Assembly: GCA_017455785.1 (NCBI GenBank) | Contig: JAFSYZ010000223.1 | Coordinates: 1 to 16,649, forward strand | Direction: 5' to 3' | DNA: 16,649 bases | Source of the DNA: Candidatus Methanomethylophilaceae archaeon | GTDB taxonomy: Archaea > Thermoplasmatota > Thermoplasmata > Methanomassiliicoccales > Methanomethylophilaceae | Part shown: positions 13,743 to 16,649 of the stretch, one piece after another | How the letters are laid out: every line of letters begins with the position of its first letter | Position numbering within the stretch: the stretch's first letter is position 1 | Made by a program: the position numbers and the translations under genes | Notes under the pieces: model-generated | The model's input: the letters and a program-made list of their open reading frames with translations, nothing else | Databases searched by the model: none | What the model was told of the DNA's origin: nothing

Positions 13743-14465
13743 TCATTCCTTCTTCTGGCTCGGATAACTGAGCTTTCCGGTGATGAGTCTGGATGCGTCA
13801 CCGATGACACCCATGATGGTGTTGTACTCGTATTTGCTCGGAACGGCACGACCCATCATCCTCCTGAACATCGCCGATGTGTATTCTTTCCTCTGCGGAG
13901 GATAATCTATGTTGTCCAGGAGTTCATCGAAGAACCTGAACATCCTCTCCTTCTCCTCGTGGTCCGCCGGTTCGGGGGAATCCAACACCTTGCCGAAGAG
14001 TTCGTACATGACTATGGTGGCCGCATGCGACAGGTTGAGGATCGGGTACATGTCACTGGACGGGATATGTACCAGGAGGTCGCATCTTGCGAGCTCGTCC
14101 TGGAGGAGTCCGATGTCCTCCCTTCCGAACAGTATGGCGATCTTCTCGTCGTAATCCCTGACACGTTCGGCGAACTCATGGGCGGAGATGGGGATCCTGA
14201 TGTAGTTCTTGTCACCCTTGGTGGCGACACCGCTGGTCCCTACGACCATGAAGCAACCCTCCAACGCCTCATCGATGCTCTCTACTATCTTCGCGTTTTC
14301 AAGTATGTCGGCACCGTGCTTCGCTCTTCTGTAAGCATCATCACCGATGTCACAGGGATGTATCAGGTATAGTTCGCTGATATCGAAGTTCGCCATCGAT
14401 CTGGCTATAGCGCCTATGTTACCCTCGAACTTCGGTGCTACAAGGATGATACGGACGTTGGTCAT
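13743..14465 (-). CDS. trmJ: tRNA 2'-O-methyltransferase TrmJ (SPOUT/TrmH family)
   Basis: 240 residues with all three SPOUT knot motifs: NIGAIARSMANF (about 16-27, with the catalytic-type Asn and Arg), ILFGREDIGL in the middle, and MYPILNLSHAATIVMYEL as the SAM-binding knot. A helical C-terminal extension of about 80 residues is typical of TrmJ rather than TrmL or TrmH. TrmJ methylates the ribose at position 32 of tRNAs; the archaeal enzyme studied so far prefers C32. The ATG at 14465 has a TATA box about 27 bp upstream and no Shine-Dalgarno sequence, so the mRNA is probably leaderless. That promoter lies inside a long dyad, unusual for a housekeeping tRNA-modification gene. Confidence 0.93.
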   Translation of the reverse strand: MTNVRIILVAPKFEGNIGAIARSMANFDISELYLIHPCDIGDDAYRRAKHGADILENAKIVESIDEALEGCFMVVGTSGVATKGDKNYIRIPISAHEFAERVRDYDEKIAILFGREDIGLLQDELARCDLLVHIPSSDMYPILNLSHAATIVMYELFGKVLDSPEPADHEEKERMFRFFDELLDNIDYPPQRKEYTSAMFRRMMGRAVPSKYEYNTIMGVIGDASRLITGKLSYPSQKKE

Positions 14466-14475
14466 CGTTCCGATG

Positions 14476-14507
14476 TATAGATACCGTGGATATAAACGGT
14501 ATCTATA
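14476..14507 (-). promoter_or_regulatory. Perfect 12-bp dyad around the trmJ TATA box (putative operator)
   Basis: TATAGATACCGT (14476-14487) and ACGGTATCTATA (14496-14507) are exact reverse complements with an 8-bp spacer. The spacer and first base of the right arm hold TATAAA (14491-14496), read TTTATA on the minus strand and centred about 27 bp before the trmJ ATG (14465). A dimeric repressor on this dyad would exclude TBP. The transcript should start at or near the ATG, so the dyad would not be in the mRNA, which argues for a DNA site rather than an RNA hairpin. Confidence 0.65.
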
Positions 14508-14592
14508 GCGTCTTTATGCAGTCTTAAACAGGAAAGATGATTATCGATGTTTATGTCGTTTAACTTAAATAATCGCTGTTCGGATTATTTCT

Positions 14593-14601
14593 ATTAATAT
14601 C
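14593..14601 (+). promoter_or_regulatory. Probable TATA box of the LRR surface-protein gene
   Basis: TATTAATATC is AT-rich and would start RNA near 14623, giving a leader of about 53 bases with GAGGAG (14661-14666) as ribosome binding site. An alternative AT-rich block lies at 14560-14574. GGACCG (14607-14612) and CGGTCC (14638-14643) are inverted copies around the expected start point. Confidence 0.4.
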
Positions 14602-14675
14602 AATCGGGACCGTACATCGTTTGTCGTGGCCGTTGATCGGTCCGCAGGATCCGGTGTCTCGAGGAGCCAGGTACA

Positions 14676-15959
14676 ATGAGGATACAAGATAGGAATCAGA
14701 TCATTGCGGGACTGTATATTGTAGCGGCGGTAGCGGTCGCTGCCATGATGCTATCATGCGGCTTCACAGTCCTACAGGGGTCGGAAGGAGCATCCGATGT
14801 TCAGCGCGGGGCAGTCTCCTCAGGAGCTGACGTCTCAGGGACGGACGGTGACATAATCTGGTCGATAACAGGCGATACGGCCACCTTCATCAAGGATCCG
14901 GATGCCGACAATGGAAGGATGGACGACTATCTCGGTTCATGGGATCCCCCATGGATGAGATCCAGTGCATGGAAGAATGTCAGGCATGTCGTGATTGGTC
15001 AGGGTGTCGAGAACATCGGGGACGATACATTCAGCAATAGCACCAGGGTAAAGACAGTGGATATGTCATCCGCTGATTCTCTGACTACGATAGGATATGG
15101 GGCGTTCAGGAACTGCAGTTCACTGACCACCGTTCTTATGCCGTCCTCTCTGACGGTCATAGATGAATTGGCGTTCAAAGACTGCAGTTCATTGATGTGT
15201 GTGGATCTGGGAGGCACATCGGTCACCGAGATAAAGGATGATGCTTTCCTCTGCTGCTCTTCCTTAACGAACATATCGCTGCCGTCATCCGTCAGGACAA
15301 TCGGCAATTATGCATTCAGTGAGTGTAGTGCTCTCCGTTTTGTAGTGATGCCCATGTCAGGGCTCACAGTCGGCGATGGGTTGTTCAGTTACTGCAGTTG
15401 TCTTTCCGATATTTGGTTTATCGGCGATACCTTCGACATTAAATGCAACGATTGGGATTTCGAGATAGGTGATGCTTTCTCCACAGGCGGTAATCCCTCT
15501 GTAAATTGCAACATCCATTCCAGATACAATGCTGCAGATGGAGTCTTCGACGAGTGTATGTACAGGGAAGGCACGGTATTCGTGTATGTCGAGATACCGG
15601 AAGAGAGATACACCATGCCCAACGTCTCGTACACATGGTTGAACTACGATGACACAGTCCTACAGGTGAATATGAACTCCCCTGGGTTCATGTCGGTTAC
15701 ATACACATCACCGACACCTGAGCATAAGGACGGCATGACATTCTGCGGTTGGGAGGATGTAAAGGATGAAGGCGGCATCGTAATACTCAGGGCCATGTTC
15801 CAGTATGGGTGGTTGGATGACATCGGAGGGAACTCAGAAGATGAGAGTCCATCATCCGATGGTCTGATGGGTATCGTCAAGGAAGCCATCCTCTATCTGA
15901 GGGATCTCATCATGGATTTCCTGAGAGGATTGCACCTTGTATCTTTCACGACTTCATGA
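14676..15959 (+). CDS. BspA-type leucine-rich-repeat surface protein
   Basis: 427 residues. An N-terminal hydrophobic segment (about 9-33) acts as signal peptide or anchor. From about residue 95 to 245 it has some six BspA/LRR_5 repeats, recognisable as AF-x-x-C-SSL-x-x-V-x-L/M-PSS-x-x-x-I (for example GAFRNCSSLTTV, LAFKDCSSLMCV, DAFLCCSSLTNI, YAFSECSALRFV). These form a curved beta solenoid used for adhesion in gut bacteria and gut methanogens. A later segment with MTFCGWEDV resembles the InlB/Listeria-Bacteroides-type repeat end. The last 40 residues have an acidic/Ser-rich linker and an amphipathic helix (KEAILYLRDLIMDFLRGLHL), possibly a membrane contact; no LPxTG motif. Codon use is like the neighbours. 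Family is sure, ligand unknown. Confidence 0.9.
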   Translation: MRIQDRNQIIAGLYIVAAVAVAAMMLSCGFTVLQGSEGASDVQRGAVSSGADVSGTDGDIIWSITGDTATFIKDPDADNGRMDDYLGSWDPPWMRSSAWKNVRHVVIGQGVENIGDDTFSNSTRVKTVDMSSADSLTTIGYGAFRNCSSLTTVLMPSSLTVIDELAFKDCSSLMCVDLGGTSVTEIKDDAFLCCSSLTNISLPSSVRTIGNYAFSECSALRFVVMPMSGLTVGDGLFSYCSCLSDIWFIGDTFDIKCNDWDFEIGDAFSTGGNPSVNCNIHSRYNAADGVFDECMYREGTVFVYVEIPEERYTMPNVSYTWLNYDDTVLQVNMNSPGFMSVTYTSPTPEHKDGMTFCGWEDVKDEGGIVILRAMFQYGWLDDIGGNSEDESPSSDGLMGIVKEAILYLRDLIMDFLRGLHLVSFTTS

Positions 15960-15962
15960 TAC

Positions 15963-16023
15963 AGCGGATCGAGGGAGTATCCCTCACTTCGATAGTATGA
16001 ACCCGGTAGTAATAGGATCCGCT
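15963..16023. terminator. Nested inverted repeats after the LRR gene
   Basis: Just after the LRR gene stop, GAGGGA (15971-15976) and TCCCTC (15980-15985) form a tight hairpin with a three-base loop. It is enclosed by AGCGGATC (15963-15970) and GATCCGCT (16016-16023), also perfect. No T-run follows on the plus strand, so this is a 3'-end structure of uncertain function rather than a classical terminator. Confidence 0.45.
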
Positions 16024-16057
16024 ATGCGGCGGAAGATAAAATGTAAGTGGAACCGGT

Positions 16058-16079
16058 GGTGCGGACAGATGTCCGCACC
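16058..16079 (-). terminator. 10-bp perfect hairpin after the small peptide gene
   Basis: GGTGCGGACA (16058-16067) pairs perfectly with TGTCCGCACC (16070-16079), leaving a two-base spacer. It lies eight bases beyond the stop of the minus-strand peptide gene, and the minus strand then reads CTTACATTTTATC, a T-rich tail. Symmetric enough to work for convergent transcripts as well. Confidence 0.6.
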
Positions 16080-16087
16080 GTGTCGGT

Positions 16088-16351
16088 TCACAAGTCCGTA
16101 GGCAGCGATAGTCCGCCACCCTTCATGAACGATTTCTCAGTGGTTATGACGGCAACCTCACCCTCGGCCATGGCCGGCGCCTTTGTTAACAATATCGTAC
16201 CGATCGAGACAGTTGCTATTGCAGCGATTGCGATTCCTCCGATCAGTGCGAAGGTCTTCCAACTGGCCCCCCCGGAGTAGTCAATCTCTTCGGAATCCAT
16301 GTCCACGTAATTCTTCGGCATATGCAGTTCCTTGTCATGTTCCAGTAACAC
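16088..16351 (-). CDS. Small membrane peptide with a Gly-Gly leader-like N-terminus
   Basis: 87 residues, family not recognised. The N-terminus is hydrophilic and acidic (MPKNYVDMDSEEIDYSGG), ending in Gly27-Gly28, then ASWKTF, a single membrane helix (about 33-55, rich in Ile, Ala and Gly) and a tail ending in KGGGLSLPTDL. A short acidic leader with a double glycine before a glycine-rich hydrophobic segment is how class II bacteriocin-type precursors look, but the leader lacks the usual hydrophobic residues at -4, -7 and -12, and no peptidase-transporter gene is in view. A plain signal-anchored membrane protein is the alternative. I chose GTG 16351 because AAAGGAGG is seven bases upstream; ATG 16357 sits almost on the Shine-Dalgarno sequence, and Met11 of the GTG form is a third option. 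Confidence 0.55.
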   Translation of the reverse strand: MLLEHDKELHMPKNYVDMDSEEIDYSGGASWKTFALIGGIAIAAIATVSIGTILLTKAPAMAEGEVAVITTEKSFMKGGGLSLPTDL

Positions 16352-16357
16352 GGTCAT

Positions 16358-16649
16358 TCCTCCTTTTTGATTTAATGTAATTATCTCTATGTATCTTATT
16401 CGGTGGTATCTTTATTGTTCGGGTTTATTGACCGATATTATGCATCGGTCCAACTCAACCTTAGACAAATAGTGGTCCATGGGTTGATAACGATTATCTA
16501 TGGAAAAAAATCACTTTGATTATAGTTGTATGAAGACAACAGTGGCTGTCAGAACCCGGAGCGCACCATCCACTACGGCGGCGGTTCAGCAGAACCTTTA
16601 GTTATCCCTTAGAACATTAACAGGACGTGAGCATTCCAAAGGATCATCC
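16358..16649. other. Non-coding tail of the window with inverted repeats
   Basis: No convincing protein gene. It holds the promoter and ribosome binding site of the small peptide (minus strand; AT-rich blocks at 16372-16400), a 7-bp inverted repeat GACCGAT/ATCGGTC (16430-16436 with 16444-16450), and CCAT-GATAA-cga-TTATC-ATGG-like symmetry at about 16477-16502. A plus-strand TATA-like TATAG (16521-16525) is followed by a G/C-rich stretch with hairpin GGTTC-AGCA-GAACC (16583-16596) and a T-rich end. This could be a short RNA, but the evidence is thin. Confidence 0.3.

Noticed and set aside
16530..16649. ATG-started frame with an in-frame TAG at codon 24 that stays open to the window end, considered as a pyrrolysine-type readthrough gene.
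   Set aside because: The open stretch after TAG is only 16 codons, there is no ribosome binding site, and the nearby TATA-like element lies too close to the ATG to transcribe it. Chance is the simpler explanation.

Overview
The window is chromosomal DNA of a euryarchaeon. The replicative primase small subunit (PriS), the ribosomal proteins L1, P0 (L10) and P1 (L12), a TrmJ tRNA methyltransferase, and a hexulose-phosphate synthase fused to an RraA-like domain are all archaeal in type. Promoters are archaeal too: TATA boxes lie about 26 bp before the start codons of what look like leaderless mRNAs. A BspA-type leucine-rich-repeat surface protein and roughly 50% GC suggest a host-associated Thermoplasmata-related methanogen such as Methanomassiliicoccales. 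That placement is an inference; no methanogenesis gene is present to prove it.

Layout, left to right. (1) 46-3826, minus strand: priS, then a polytopic GT-C-like glycosyltransferase, then a lipoprotein-like secreted protein. (2) 3879-6418, plus strand: a TIM-barrel TatD-like hydrolase, a metallo-beta-lactamase-fold protein with an altered metal motif, and the HtpX protease. The hydrolase and priS diverge from one TATA box equidistant from both starts. (3) 6419-7711, minus: the HPS/RraA fusion, ending directly against htpX. (4) 7712-8175: no protein gene, but a textbook C/D box guide RNA (about 7779-7835, minus) and a second candidate structured RNA of about 180 nt (minus). (5) 8176-11231, plus: an ATP-grasp ligase with an extra C-terminal domain, overlapping by ATGA a DHA2-type efflux pump; this looks like a make-and-export pair for a small molecule. 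(6) 11274-13400, plus: the rpl1-rplP0-rpl12 operon, with a leader hairpin shaped like an L1 binding site just before the Shine-Dalgarno sequence. (7) 13461-14465: a ribbon-helix-helix regulator (plus) abutting trmJ (minus). The trmJ TATA box sits in the centre of a perfect 12-bp dyad. (8) 14676-15959, plus: the LRR surface protein. (9) 16088-16351, minus: a small membrane peptide with a leader ending in Gly-Gly, followed by a strong hairpin. The last 300 bases hold inverted repeats and no convincing gene.

Most of the window is ordinary core and housekeeping content. The parts that deserve attention are the RNA-rich intergenic region at 7.7-8.1 kb, the ATP-grasp/exporter operon, the L1 leader element, the trmJ dyad, and the Gly-Gly-leader peptide.
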